Assembly: GCA_965140735.1 (NCBI GenBank)
Contig: OZ223306.1
Span: forward strand, 4,154,001 to 4,218,000
Length of the DNA stretch: 64,000 bases
Reading direction: 5' to 3'
Source: Fusibacter_A sp965140735
GTDB lineage: Bacteria > Bacillota > Clostridia > Peptostreptococcales > Acidaminobacteraceae
A program made the translations under genes and the position numbers. Numbering within the stretch: position 1 is the first letter of the stretch; each line of letters opens with the position of its first letter. Positions 9,278 to 17,766 of the stretch are shown here, piece by piece. The notes under the pieces are model-generated. The model searched no databases. It was given only the letters and a program-made list of their open reading frames with translations, and was not told the origin of the DNA.

Positions 9278-9321
9278 AAACACTTCTAAAGGGTATAATA
9301 GCTGAAAGGAGTGTTTTTTTT
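9278..9321 (+). promoter_or_regulatory. Terminator-like hairpin that contains the adh ribosome site
   Basis: AAACACTTC (9278-9286) pairs with GGAGTGTTT (9308-9316), followed by a T run up to the ATG at 9322. The Shine-Dalgarno AAAGGAG of the alcohol dehydrogenase is partly in the right arm, and a TATAAT (9294-9299) lies in the loop. It can end apbE transcription and can also mask the adh ribosome site. Confidence 0.55.
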
Positions 9322-10470
9322 ATGACTAAAGAACTAAGAAAAATTGTGATCCCAGAATTTATATTTGGATTTAATTCTAGAAAACTTATAGGGGGGTATG
9401 CCAAAAACTTAGGCGCTGAAAAAGTGTTAATTGTTACGGATGAAGGCATTATAAATTCAGGATGGGTTCAGGAGATTATTGAAAGTTTAACCGAAGCAGG
9501 TGTAAATCATCATGTGTTCAGTGAAGTATTTCCAAACCCGAGAGATATTGATGTTATGGTCGGAGCCGATGTCTTTTTAGAGGAAGAATGTAATTTCATA
9601 GTGGCCGTTGGCGGTGGCAGTCCGATGGACTGTGCCAAAGGCATTGCTATAGTGGCCACAAATGGTGGGCATATCGTTGATTATGAAGGTGTGGATTCTG
9701 TACCTTATCCTGGGCCACCACTTATTTGTATCCCCACCACGTCAGGCACTTCGGCAGATGTATCACAGTTTGCCATCATATTGAATACAATGAGTCTTGT
9801 GAAAATAGCAATTATTTCTAAAAAGGTTGTCCCAGATTTAGCATTGATTGATCCAGAGCTTCTAACGACAATGGATGACTATTTGACTGCGTGTACGGGT
9901 ATGGATGCTCTTACACATGCCATAGAGGCTTACGTATCAAATGCGTCTTCTTCATTTACAGACTTACATGCACTTGAAGCGGTTATGTTGGTCAGTCAGA
10001 ACCTAATTTTACTTCATAAAGATCGAACAAATGAAGAGGCCCTTAATAATATGATGCTTGCAAGTTTACATGCGGGCATTGCTTTTTCTAATGCCAGTTT
10101 AGGTGGGGTTCATGCTATGGCCCATAGCCTTGGTGGGTTGTTTGATTTACCTCATGGAGAATGTAATAGTATTTTACTAGAGCATGTAATCGATTACAAT
10201 TTTGAATTTGCAAAAGAGCGCTATCTGATTATTGCTGAGGCTTTTGGTGTGACAAATCCAAGTAAAGAAGCTTTATTAGAGGCGATTAGAACTATGAGAA
10301 CTCAACTGGGTATAAAAGGCAAAATTGATCTGTTCATTAAGCCAGATGAAATACAGAAATTGGCTGAATTTTCGCTACTTGATCCGTGTATGGTCACTAA
10401 TCCGACAATGATGTCAAAAGAGGATGTTGTTAAGCTATTTGAAAGGGTTTTATGTTATGAATCAAAATAA
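9322..10470 (+). CDS. Iron-containing alcohol dehydrogenase
   Basis: This is a group III NAD(P)-dependent alcohol dehydrogenase of 382 residues that interconverts aldehydes and alcohols and regenerates NAD in fermentation. The nucleotide-binding motif GGGSPMDCAKG is at about residues 97-107. The metal-binding region shows the family histidines in ALTHAIEAYVS, HAMAHSLGGLFDLPHGECNS and nearby, so the catalytic site looks complete. Substrate preference (ethanol, butanol or 1,3-propanediol) cannot be read from sequence. The gene overlaps the next, a c-di-GMP-type signalling protein, by 14 bases. The leader hairpin covering its ribosome site is listed separately. Confidence 0.92.
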   Translation: MTKELRKIVIPEFIFGFNSRKLIGGYAKNLGAEKVLIVTDEGIINSGWVQEIIESLTEAGVNHHVFSEVFPNPRDIDVMVGADVFLEEECNFIVAVGGGSPMDCAKGIAIVATNGGHIVDYEGVDSVPYPGPPLICIPTTSGTSADVSQFAIILNTMSLVKIAIISKKVVPDLALIDPELLTTMDDYLTACTGMDALTHAIEAYVSNASSSFTDLHALEAVMLVSQNLILLHKDRTNEEALNNMMLASLHAGIAFSNASLGGVHAMAHSLGGLFDLPHGECNSILLEHVIDYNFEFAKERYLIIAEAFGVTNPSKEALLEAIRTMRTQLGIKGKIDLFIKPDEIQKLAEFSLLDPCMVTNPTMMSKEDVVKLFERVLCYESK

Positions 10471-11968
10471 GAGTGAGTTGTTGAGACGTAAAATTATTGG
10501 TCTTGGAGATAGCTCAAATCGAAAAAATTATTATCCTGAGTTGATGGGCACCATTAGAAAACTTGAAAAAATTAATGCTCGAAATACTGCGCTTTTAGAA
10601 GCAATACCAGACCTACTGATCTTGCGTGATTCTGAAGGGAATTTTTTTGAATACTATGGTGAGCTTATTATGTTAAATGAAATTGGTCAAGATCCCATAA
10701 AGCAAATGGTATTTGATGCTATATTTGATTCCAATTGGTCAGAAAAAATTGCTCAGACAGTGGAAGACGTATTAATAAGTTCTGAATCGAAGGGATTTGA
10801 ACTTGAAATTGCAAAAAAATGGTTTGAGATGCGGATCGTACCCACTGGTGAAGACGAAGTTCTTATGATTATTCGTGATATTACAGAATCGAAGGATTTT
10901 TTAAAAAAATTAGAGTACATGGCAACTCGTGATTATCTAACAGGTCTTTATAATCGTTCTTATTTTGAAGAAAGACTTTTAGAGCTTTGTGAAGATGGTG
11001 AGAAAGATATAGGCCTTATTCTATTTGACATTGATGGGTTAAAGCTTATAAATGATGCCTTTGGCCATTTGACTGGAGACCAAATGATCAAAGAAATCGC
11101 AGGGGTCATAAAAGGACACTTTAGAGATCGTGCCATTATAGGGCGATTAGGTGGAGACGACTTCGGTGTTATATTGAGACATGTCAACGAAAAGATTTTA
11201 GACCGTTTGATAAAGGATTTGGATTTAAAATTCAAACATTTTTATGTGCTTGAAAAGAAAATTAAAATGAGTGTGAGTATTGGGTATGCAATTAACTCTG
11301 AAACTTTGAAAGAAACACATTTACTTTTTGCTAAAGCAGATCAGATGATGTATCGAAAAAAATTGCTCAAGAGTGGTAGTGTCAGAAATGAAATTGTGAC
11401 GACTATGATGAGTGCATTAGAAGCAAGGGATTATATTACAGAAGGACATGCTGAAAGACTTGAGTTTATAGCACTTTTTATTGGTCAAAAACTTGAACTT
11501 CCTCAGCATCAACTCGGGAGTATTCGATTACTTGCAAAGTTCCATGATTTTGGCAAGGTTGGTATTCCAGATTATATATTGATGAAACCAGGACCGCTTA
11601 CGGATGAAGAAATGGCTATTATGAAGACACACTGTGAAATAGGACAAAGAATAGCCAGCGCATCTACTGAGCTTGCACATATTGCAAACCTTATATTAAT
11701 GCATCATGAACACTGGGATGGCGAAGGGTATCCTTTAGGACTATCAGGTGAACAGATTCCTATAGAATGTCGTATTTTATCTTTAGCAGATGCCTATGAT
11801 GCCATGACAAATGATAGACCTTATAGACGTGCGATGAAAAGGGAACTGGTATTAGAAGAGATCCTTAAGTTTAAGGGGAGACAGTTTGACCCAACACTTA
11901 CAGATTTGTTTCTCAAGCATATCAAGGAAATTGAGCATTTAAAAGCAGATGGTGGAGAATCAACATAA
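10457..11968 (+). CDS. PAS-GGDEF-HD-GYP signalling protein
   Basis: This protein has about 503 residues. A PAS-like sensor comes first (about 30-145), then a GGDEF-type domain (about 150-305), then HD-GYP (about 310-495), which hydrolyses cyclic di-GMP. The HD-GYP site is complete: FHDFGKVGIPD, HHEHWDGEGYP and DAYDAMTNDRPYR. The cyclase motif reads GGDDF instead of GGDEF, and the RxxD inhibition site is missing (RDRA), so cyclase activity is doubtful. ATG 10457 has GAAAGGG nine bases upstream and overlaps the adh gene. An ATG at 10424 is possible but has no ribosome site. Net function is probably phosphodiesterase, which is inference. Confidence 0.9.
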   Translation: MNQNKSELLRRKIIGLGDSSNRKNYYPELMGTIRKLEKINARNTALLEAIPDLLILRDSEGNFFEYYGELIMLNEIGQDPIKQMVFDAIFDSNWSEKIAQTVEDVLISSESKGFELEIAKKWFEMRIVPTGEDEVLMIIRDITESKDFLKKLEYMATRDYLTGLYNRSYFEERLLELCEDGEKDIGLILFDIDGLKLINDAFGHLTGDQMIKEIAGVIKGHFRDRAIIGRLGGDDFGVILRHVNEKILDRLIKDLDLKFKHFYVLEKKIKMSVSIGYAINSETLKETHLLFAKADQMMYRKKLLKSGSVRNEIVTTMMSALEARDYITEGHAERLEFIALFIGQKLELPQHQLGSIRLLAKFHDFGKVGIPDYILMKPGPLTDEEMAIMKTHCEIGQRIASASTELAHIANLILMHHEHWDGEGYPLGLSGEQIPIECRILSLADAYDAMTNDRPYRRAMKRELVLEEILKFKGRQFDPTLTDLFLKHIKEIEHLKADGGEST

Positions 11969-12027
11969 AATTTTAACTCTAATAGTATAAGATCGTATAA
12001 AAGTAGGACGCCTTTAAAAAAATGATT

Positions 12028-12055
12028 GAGAGCCATTTCGGAGGGCTTTCTTTTT
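12028..12055 (+). terminator. Rho-independent terminator after the HD-GYP gene
   Basis: GAGAGCC and GGGCTTTC form the stem around ATTTCGGA, followed by TTTTT. Confidence 0.75.
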
Positions 12056-12138
12056 ATGACTCAAATGTTAATCAAGACTGAGGATATTTTAGAATTAGAG
12101 GGTTTTTTAGAGTGTAATACGTAGAAGAGGTGCGTAAA

Positions 12139-12729
12139 ATGTGTGGAAGATATTTACTAGAGGCTGACTATGAAGTACTTATTGAACGGTATAAAATATT
12201 GGATGATTTTAGAGCAGATTATGAAAAGAAAGTAGAGATATTTCCAGGACAGTTGATACTTACAATCACTAATAATGGAACAAGAAATGAAAGTCATCAA
12301 TTTATATGGGGACTGAAGATTATGCCCAAGAGAACTCTGATTAATTCAAGACTTGAAACAGTTCTAAATTCAAAATTATATGATCGATTTAAGCCGTGTA
12401 TTCTGCCTGCATCTGGTTATTACGAATGGGACTCTGTACATAAAAGTAAGTTTAGAATCACAGCTGATTCTGAAATTTTGAATTTGGCTGGTCTCTTTGA
12501 TGTATCAAGTAAAACGGTTAGTATCATCACCACAGAAGCTGTAGCTGAGACCGCACGGATACACAACCGAATGCCTCTGGTGATTGGAGAAGCGGAGCAG
12601 GAAGAATGGCTTAAAACGAGATACTTTAAAGATTTTTTATCGTCTTATAAAGCAAAAAAAACTCTAAAATTTTCGTTAGAAAATTTAGAGCCTAGTCCTC
12701 AATTGTCTTTTTTAGATGATTTTTACTGA
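12139..12729 (+). CDS. SRAP (YedK/HMCES) abasic-site-processing protein
   Basis: This protein covalently captures abasic sites in single-stranded DNA through Cys2 and protects them during replication. It has 196 residues. The start MCGRY exposes the catalytic cysteine after Met removal, and this fixes the ATG at 12139 against a nine-base longer frame. AGAGGTG lies just upstream. The family signature is complete: NSRLET (about 74-79), CILPASGYYEW (about 91-101), and the histidine in ARIHNRMP near residue 145. It is transcribed alone between a terminator and convergent small genes. No lexA box was recognised. Confidence 0.93.
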   Translation: MCGRYLLEADYEVLIERYKILDDFRADYEKKVEIFPGQLILTITNNGTRNESHQFIWGLKIMPKRTLINSRLETVLNSKLYDRFKPCILPASGYYEWDSVHKSKFRITADSEILNLAGLFDVSSKTVSIITTEAVAETARIHNRMPLVIGEAEQEEWLKTRYFKDFLSSYKAKKTLKFSLENLEPSPQLSFLDDFY

Positions 12730-12745
12730 AAATAGAATAAGAGGG

Positions 12746-13063
12746 TTACTCTTCAACAATAACAGCAGTTCCGTATGCTAAAATTTCAGCTGCACCTTGA
12801 ACAACACTTGAAGTTGTATACCGAATGTTAATAATGGCATTTGCGCCCTGTTTGAGAGCTTCATCTACCATGAGTTTAGTTGCGATTTGACGCGCTTCAT
12901 TTAACATTTCACTGTATTCTTTCATTTCACCACCAACGAGATGGCGAAAAACTGAAGTAATGTCTTTGCCAATGTGTCTTGCGCGGATGGTACTGCCTCT
13001 TACTAATCCAACTGTTTGGATGATATTTTTGCCAGGAATAGTGGGTGTATTAACCAACAACAT
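12746..13063 (-). CDS. YbjQ/UPF0145 family protein
   Basis: This is a small homo-oligomeric protein of 105 residues. It matches the UPF0145 (YbjQ) family, seen in NTPTIPGKNIIQTVGLVRG at the N-terminus and LMVDEALKQGANAIINIRY in the middle. Members form ring-like pentamers, and a heavy-metal-binding role has been proposed but is weakly supported. GGAGGCGG lies ahead of the ATG. It probably shares a transcript with the small membrane protein gene 33 bp upstream on the same strand. Confidence 0.88.
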   Translation of the reverse strand: MLLVNTPTIPGKNIIQTVGLVRGSTIRARHIGKDITSVFRHLVGGEMKEYSEMLNEARQIATKLMVDEALKQGANAIINIRYTTSSVVQGAAEILAYGTAVIVEE

Positions 13064-13096
13064 AAAACCGCCTCCTCTGAGAAAATACTAAAATTA

Positions 13097-13315
13097 TCAA
13101 TACTTTTTGTAATCATCATTTTCTTTTTTATAATCACGATAACGGTCGATGATTAAACTGATGATCAATGCGATTCCAATGATTAAAAGTCCCACAGCTG
13201 CCATATTGATAGTGATGACTAGTAAGCGTACTGCAGGAAAAAATACCGTCGAAATAGCGGCAGCCATAATACACACCAGTAAAAAAACAAATGCGATACT
13301 TAAATTTTTAATCAT
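13097..13315 (-). CDS. Small two-helix membrane protein
   Basis: This is a protein of about 72 residues with two transmembrane helices (about 5-24 and 28-55) and a charged, lysine-rich tail (YRDYKKENDDYKKY). The frame can start at 13348, but AAAGGAG lies 8 bases ahead of the ATG at 13315, so I chose the shorter form. No family is recognised. It lies upstream of the ybjQ-like gene on the same strand with a 33-bp gap, so the two are probably cotranscribed. Confidence 0.65.
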   Translation of the reverse strand: MIKNLSIAFVFLLVCIMAAAISTVFFPAVRLLVITINMAAVGLLIIGIALIISLIIDRYRDYKKENDDYKKY

Positions 13316-13477
13316 AGTAAATCGCTCCTTTCGTAGATCAACTGGCACATTTAAACTCGTGCTGGATTATGATAAAATAATAAAGTCATAAAGTGATTTT
13401 CCTATTTCTATTTTATCAAATTTCATGAGAAATTAGGTATTAAAAAAGCATTAAATAATGAATCAAGAGGTGACCAA

Positions 13478-14329
13478 ATGCTTGGAACGAATACAGTCTA
13501 TTTTGACATAGAAGCATTAAATCAATATAAACTTGAGTGTGTAGAAGTTTGTCTTGGACGAGAAGGTACTTTTGCGATGCATCAAAGGAAAGTCTATGAT
13601 GAAATAGAGCATGCAAATAAGCTTGGGATACCACTGTCTGTACATTTACCAATTGAATTGCCCGAGCATTTTGATAGAGATTATTTGGATGCCTTCTACT
13701 TAGAGCAAGATCAAAGTCAAGTTTCGTTTGAGATGCTTGAACTTAATTTTAAGAAGCTTTCTAAGTATAAAATAGAATATTATGTAATCCATTTTCCTGG
13801 CGTGGTTGGTGTTCTTGAAGAAGAGTCTCTTTTTTTGAAAAGACTTCGAAAAGTTCTTTTTGAAGTCAATGCTCTGGCCCAACAATATGATGCGAAATTA
13901 CTTTTAGAGTATTTTGGTTCTAATGTGAATTTTTATAAACCTCAAATGTGGATTGATGAAATTCTCGGCTTTTCGAATTTGGGTATTTTAGTAGATACAG
14001 GTCATCTTTATTTTGCCTCACAGATATGGGCGTTTGAATTTATGACTGAACTTAAAAAGCTTTCAAAAGTAGCAGAGGCTTTTCATTTGTGGACAACAAG
14101 AGGTAAAGGGGCTTATGGCAATAATGAATGCTATCAAAAATTTAAACATATTGTGCCTCATATTGAACAATGTACAGAAGAGGGCTGGGCTTTTAACACA
14201 TTAGAAGTATCAGAAATTATATTGAGTTCGAATCAACCCGTTATCATTGAAGCCGCATCACTCTATATGGGTGAAAAGTACTATAGAGAGGGGATCAAAA
14301 GTATTGTAAATTATTTTTCTAATTGTTAA
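13478..14329 (+). CDS. TIM-barrel protein of the xylose isomerase / AP endonuclease 2 superfamily
   Basis: This protein has 283 residues and reads as a sugar-isomerase-like TIM barrel. The visible family features are the metal-ligand strand ends, for example LLLEYFGSN, GILVDTGHLYFA and AFHLWTTRGKGAYG. These match the positions of the Glu, Asp/His and His ligands in the superfamily. GAGGTG lies ahead of the ATG. The gene is monocistronic, with veg starting 144 bp later. The substrate cannot be named. It could be a sugar-phosphate isomerase or an endonuclease IV relative, but it is too divergent for either name. Confidence 0.7.
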   Translation: MLGTNTVYFDIEALNQYKLECVEVCLGREGTFAMHQRKVYDEIEHANKLGIPLSVHLPIELPEHFDRDYLDAFYLEQDQSQVSFEMLELNFKKLSKYKIEYYVIHFPGVVGVLEEESLFLKRLRKVLFEVNALAQQYDAKLLLEYFGSNVNFYKPQMWIDEILGFSNLGILVDTGHLYFASQIWAFEFMTELKKLSKVAEAFHLWTTRGKGAYGNNECYQKFKHIVPHIEQCTEEGWAFNTLEVSEIILSSNQPVIIEAASLYMGEKYYREGIKSIVNYFSNC

Positions 14330-14381
14330 ATATTTGTTAACTTCTTAGAGAAAAAAGTAAGGGAAATGAAGAAAATGAGTA

Positions 14382-14410
14382 TTGACAATGTTTACGAGAC
14401 GTTGTATAAT
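14382..14410 (+). promoter_or_regulatory. Perfect consensus promoter of veg
   Basis: TTGACA (14382-14387) and TATAAT (14405-14410) are separated by exactly 17 bp. This is a full match to the housekeeping sigma consensus and fits the known very strong veg promoter of B. subtilis. Confidence 0.9.
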
Positions 14411-14473
14411 ATTTGACAATTTATGTTTGTAATGTTACAATAATTTTAGCTATAGTATAAGGATGGTGGTAAA

Positions 14474-14740
14474 GTGGCAACTAGACAGACGTTAGACGAT
14501 ATTAAAAGAAATGTTCAAGACTGTTTGGGTAAAAAGGTCATCCTGAGAACGAATAAGGGAAAACGTAAAGCGAAGGTAAGAGAAGGCATAATACAAGATG
14601 CTTTTCCAAGCGTTTTTACTGTTCGTGTAGATGAAGGTAGAGATTCGGAGAGAACAGTGTCATTTAGCTACTCAGACATATTGACAGAGTCAGTTGAAGT
14701 TACAATTTTGGGTACGACCGATAAAATAATGGTATCTTGA
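14474..14740 (+). CDS. veg: Veg family protein
   Basis: This is a small beta-barrel protein of 88 residues, highly conserved in Firmicutes. In B. subtilis it is linked to biofilm gene expression and is strongly made in growing cells. Signature segments are MATRQTLDDIKRNVQDCLG at the N-terminus and SFSYSDILTESVEV near the end. The GTG start at 14474 has GGATGGTGG upstream. It is preceded by a perfect consensus promoter and followed by a terminator, so it is a strong single-gene unit. In B. subtilis veg sits near purR-spoVG-glmU. Here it is about 36 kb from that block. Confidence 0.93.
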   Translation: MATRQTLDDIKRNVQDCLGKKVILRTNKGKRKAKVREGIIQDAFPSVFTVRVDEGRDSERTVSFSYSDILTESVEVTILGTTDKIMVS

Positions 14741-14741
14741 A

Positions 14742-14769
14742 AATAAGGCTGGGAACCTTATTTTTTTTT
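14742..14769 (+). terminator. Rho-independent terminator of veg
   Basis: AATAAGG and CCTTATT pair around CTGGGAA, followed by a long T run. Confidence 0.85.
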
Positions 14770-15012
14770 GCCTAAAATTAGGACATAATTGAGCCAAAGA
14801 GCGAGAAAAGGATACACGATATGATGTTCTAGTCATTAAAACCGTCGGAATTGTGAGAAAATTTTTAAAAATACCGATTAAATTTATTAAATCTAATTAA
14901 TTAATATACAAATAGGGTTATGGTTCTTTTGATGCTTGAAAAGGTATAAGTCAGTGAAGTGGTAAATGAATACAAGGAACTGCTAAATAATGTAATTTTA
15001 TTCACTGGATGA

Positions 15013-15029
15013 ATATACAAGCTGTATAT
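15013..15029. promoter_or_regulatory. 17-bp palindrome upstream of the arcA promoter
   Basis: ATATACA-AGC-TGTATAT is a perfect 7-3-7 inverted repeat, 40 bp upstream of the -35 box. Just before it, ATTCACTGGATGAAT (about 15000-15014) is another inverted repeat. These are operator candidates for an arginine or anaerobiosis regulator. The half-site order differs from a classical ArgR box. The rest of the 395-bp gap 14770-15164 is AT-rich and holds only the promoter below. Confidence 0.4.
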
Positions 15030-15069
15030 AAAAAAACAACAATATCTTGAAAACATTGAAAAACAGTGG

Positions 15070-15099
15070 TTGATAAATTTAAAAGAGAAGTGTTATACT
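15070..15099 (+). promoter_or_regulatory. Promoter of the arginine deiminase gene
   Basis: TTGATA (15070-15075) and TATACT (15094-15099) are separated by 18 bp. The predicted leader to the arcA ATG is about 60 bases. Confidence 0.6.
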
Positions 15100-15164
15100 A
15101 GATGAGAAAGTCAACAAAGTGAATAAAATGCCATAATCTGGTAGTGACTAAAGGAGAAGTTAAC

Positions 15165-16397
15165 ATGAATAATAATGGATTACAAGTCTATTCAGAAATC
15201 GGAAAACTTAAAAAAGTACTACTACACAGACCTGGTGAAGAAATCGAAAACTTAACACCTGACTTAATGGAAAGATTATTATTCGATGATATACCCTATT
15301 TAAAAGTAGCACGTGAAGAACATGATGCTTTTGCAGAGGTCTTTAGGCGTAATGGTGTGGAAGTCCTCTATCTTGAGAAATTAATGTCCGAAACGATTAA
15401 AGATACTTCTGTAAAGCAGCTCTTTATAGATGAGTTTGTAAAGGAAGCCGGTATCATCAATAAAACTAGGATGGAACAAGTTAGAGCTTACTACCAAAGT
15501 TTAATTGACGATCAAGTTCTAGTGGATAAAATGATGGCAGGGATAAGGCGCGAAGAGTTTAAAGTAGGTTTATCACATTCTTTAGCAGATATGATTGAAT
15601 CGGATTATCCGTTTGTGGTTGATCCAATGCCAAATCTTTATTTCACAAGAGATCCATTTGCAACCATGGGCACAGGCATTTCGCTTAATAAAATGAGAAC
15701 CGTAACCAGAAGACGTGAAACGATCTTTGCAAAGTATATTTTTAAGTATCATCCAATGTTTAAAGATGTTGAGATCCCATATTGGTACGATCGAGATCAG
15801 CCTTATTCAATAGAAGGTGGCGATGAACTTATTTTAAGTGATAAAGTTATTGCAATTGGAGTATCTCAAAGAACAGATGCCGCAGCAATTGATATTATCG
15901 CTAAACGTGTATTTGCAGATGGTCAACCATTTGAAACCATATTGGCATTTGATATTCCAAAAGAACGTGCATTTATGCATTTAGATACAGTTTTTACAAT
16001 GGTAGATCATAATAAATTTACAATTCATCCTGAGATAGAAGGGCCATTAACGGTATATTCCATCCAAAGAGGTGAAGGTAAAGGTGAATATGTAATCGAA
16101 AAAGAAACGAAAAATCTAGAGGATATCTTGACGAAATATCTAGGTGGCGATCAAGTTAAATTGATTCGATGTGGTGGTAAAAGAGGGATTGATGCTGGTA
16201 GAGAACAGTGGAATGATGGTTCTAACACCCTTGCAATAGCACCGGGTGAAGTTATTGTCTATTCTCGAAATCATGTGACCAATAGATTGTTAGAAGATGA
16301 AGGGATAAAACTCCACATCATCCCTTCATCGGAATTATCAAGAGGGCGTGGAGGTCCAAGATGTATGTCGATGCCACTTTACAGAGAGAAATTATAA
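15165..16397 (+). CDS. arcA: Arginine deiminase
   Basis: This enzyme hydrolyses arginine to citrulline and ammonia, the first step of the arginine deiminase pathway that yields ATP by substrate-level phosphorylation. The protein has 410 residues, normal for the family. The motifs are FTRDPFATMG, EGGDELIL, HLDTVFTM (catalytic His/Asp) and the nucleophile Cys400 in GGPRCMSMPL near the C-terminus. AAAGGAG at 15150-15156 fixes the ATG at 15165 rather than the longer frame from 15144. It is followed by arcB and arcC in the same direction, each with sizeable leaders. No arginine/ornithine antiporter gene is present in the window. Confidence 0.97.
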   Translation: MNNNGLQVYSEIGKLKKVLLHRPGEEIENLTPDLMERLLFDDIPYLKVAREEHDAFAEVFRRNGVEVLYLEKLMSETIKDTSVKQLFIDEFVKEAGIINKTRMEQVRAYYQSLIDDQVLVDKMMAGIRREEFKVGLSHSLADMIESDYPFVVDPMPNLYFTRDPFATMGTGISLNKMRTVTRRRETIFAKYIFKYHPMFKDVEIPYWYDRDQPYSIEGGDELILSDKVIAIGVSQRTDAAAIDIIAKRVFADGQPFETILAFDIPKERAFMHLDTVFTMVDHNKFTIHPEIEGPLTVYSIQRGEGKGEYVIEKETKNLEDILTKYLGGDQVKLIRCGGKRGIDAGREQWNDGSNTLAIAPGEVIVYSRNHVTNRLLEDEGIKLHIIPSSELSRGRGGPRCMSMPLYREKL

Positions 16398-16500
16398 AGG
16401 TTGAGAGATCTTGCCTATGTTTAATCAATTAGAGATTACCTCACAATTTTTTTCTAATCTAGATGAAAACGAATGATTTGTAACAAATAAAAAAAGGTTG

Positions 16501-16521
16501 ACCTTGGAGTTACTCCAAGGT
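16501..16521. terminator. Strong hairpin between arcA and arcB
   Basis: ACCTTGGAG-TTA-CTCCAAGGT is a perfect 9-bp stem followed only by TTTATC. It may be a weak terminator or an mRNA end-protecting or processing hairpin, allowing arcA to be made in excess of arcB. Apart from this and the palindrome at 16621, the 274-bp gap shows nothing else. Confidence 0.55.
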
Positions 16522-16620
16522 TTATCATCTATAGTAGAAAGATAAATATTAAATCTCTATATTTGAGATGCATAATAGTGTCACATAAGGTAAAATGATT
16601 TTGTAAGTATTTAATTGCAC

Positions 16621-16637
16621 TTAAGCACAATGCTTAA
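16621..16637. promoter_or_regulatory. Palindrome in the arcB leader
   Basis: TTAAGCA-CAA-TGCTTAA is a perfect 7-3-7 inverted repeat 35 bp ahead of the arcB start, immediately before the ribosome site region. It is an operator or RNA hairpin candidate. Confidence 0.35.
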
Positions 16638-16671
16638 ATTATATTTAGACCATTTTAAGGAGGAACAGTTC

Positions 16672-17664
16672 ATGCCTGTAAATTTAAAAGGAAGACATTT
16701 ATTGACTTTAAAAGATTTCACTTCTGAAGAAATCAGATATTTATTAAACCTTTCTAAAGACTTAAAAGCTAAGAAACGTGCTGGAATTAAAGGCAACCTA
16801 TTAGAAGGAAAAAATATTGTTTTGTTATTTGAAAAAACTTCCACTAGAACAAGATGTGCATTTGAAGTTGCTGCATTTGATGAAGGTGCACAGGTAACAT
16901 TCTTAACGAACAGCCAAATGGGGAAAAAAGAAAGTATCGAAGATACAGCTAAAGTTTTAGGAAGATTTTATGATGGGATTGAATTTAGAGGCTTTAAGCA
17001 AGAAACAGTAGAGAGTTTAGCTCAACATTCTGGTGTCTCTGTTTGGAATGGCTTAACGGATATGTACCATCCAACTCAAATATTAGCAGACTTTTTAACA
17101 ATTATGGAGCATGTTGCAAAGCCACTTAACAAAGTTAAATTTGTTTATGCAGGGGATGCTAGAAATAATATGGGGAATTCTTTAATGATCGGAGCCGCTA
17201 AAATGGGTATGCACTTCGTGGCACTTGCACCTAAAGCTTTATGGCCAACAGAAGAATTAGTTGCTGAAATGAAAGCGGTTTGTAAAGAGACTGGTGGACA
17301 AATTGAATTAAGTGAATCTATAGATGCTGTTAAAGGTGCAGATGTGGTTTACACAGATGTTTGGGTATCCATGGGTGAAGAGCATATGTTTGCTGAGAGG
17401 ATTAAGCAATTAATGCCTTATCAAGTTAACATGGATATGATCAAGAAAACAGAAAATGAAGACGTTATCTTCATGCATTGTTTACCAGCATTCCATGATC
17501 AAATGACTGAAGTAGGTGTACAAGTTAACGAAGCACACGGCGTTGAAGCTATGGAAGTTACAGATGAAGTTTTTAGAAGTAAGCACTCTGTTGTTTTCGA
17601 TGAAGCAGAAAACAGAATGCATACCATCAAAGCAATAATGGTGTCTACTATCGGCAATTTGTAA
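16672..17664 (+). CDS. arcB: Ornithine carbamoyltransferase (catabolic arcB by context)
   Basis: This enzyme phosphorolyses citrulline to ornithine and carbamoyl phosphate, the second step of the arginine deiminase pathway. The protein has 330 residues. The carbamoyl-phosphate loop STRTR (in FEKTSTRTRCAFEVA), the HPTQ motif and the ornithine-binding HCLP (in MHCLPAFHD) are all present. AAGGAGG lies 8 bases ahead of the ATG at 16672. A frame from 16615 exists, but it would run through a palindrome and has no ribosome site. The catabolic role is taken from its place between arcA and arcC. The sequence alone does not separate ArcB from ArgF. Confidence 0.95.
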   Translation: MPVNLKGRHLLTLKDFTSEEIRYLLNLSKDLKAKKRAGIKGNLLEGKNIVLLFEKTSTRTRCAFEVAAFDEGAQVTFLTNSQMGKKESIEDTAKVLGRFYDGIEFRGFKQETVESLAQHSGVSVWNGLTDMYHPTQILADFLTIMEHVAKPLNKVKFVYAGDARNNMGNSLMIGAAKMGMHFVALAPKALWPTEELVAEMKAVCKETGGQIELSESIDAVKGADVVYTDVWVSMGEEHMFAERIKQLMPYQVNMDMIKKTENEDVIFMHCLPAFHDQMTEVGVQVNEAHGVEAMEVTDEVFRSKHSVVFDEAENRMHTIKAIMVSTIGNL

Positions 17665-17712
17665 TCCGTTAACATTGTATTTTGAATAGACAACTTGTAT
17701 GATGATCATATT

Positions 17713-17732
17713 GCGCCTCTAGTAAGAGGCGC
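17713..17732. other. GC-rich hairpin between arcB and arcC
   Basis: GCGCCTC-TAGTAA-GAGGCGC forms a perfect 7-bp stem without a T run (TTAC follows). It is more likely an mRNA-stabilising or processing hairpin than a terminator. Confidence 0.5.
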
Positions 17733-17766
17733 TTACACATTGTATAAGTTATAGGAGGGCTTTTTT

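Noticed and set aside
12746..13391. Forward frame 13149-13391 over the small membrane protein gene
   Set aside because: The opposite strand has a good ribosome site and a two-helix protein. The forward frame has neither.
16501..17732. Riboswitches or T-boxes in the arc leaders
   Set aside because: Only simple hairpins were found, without the conserved blocks of a known riboswitch or T-box.
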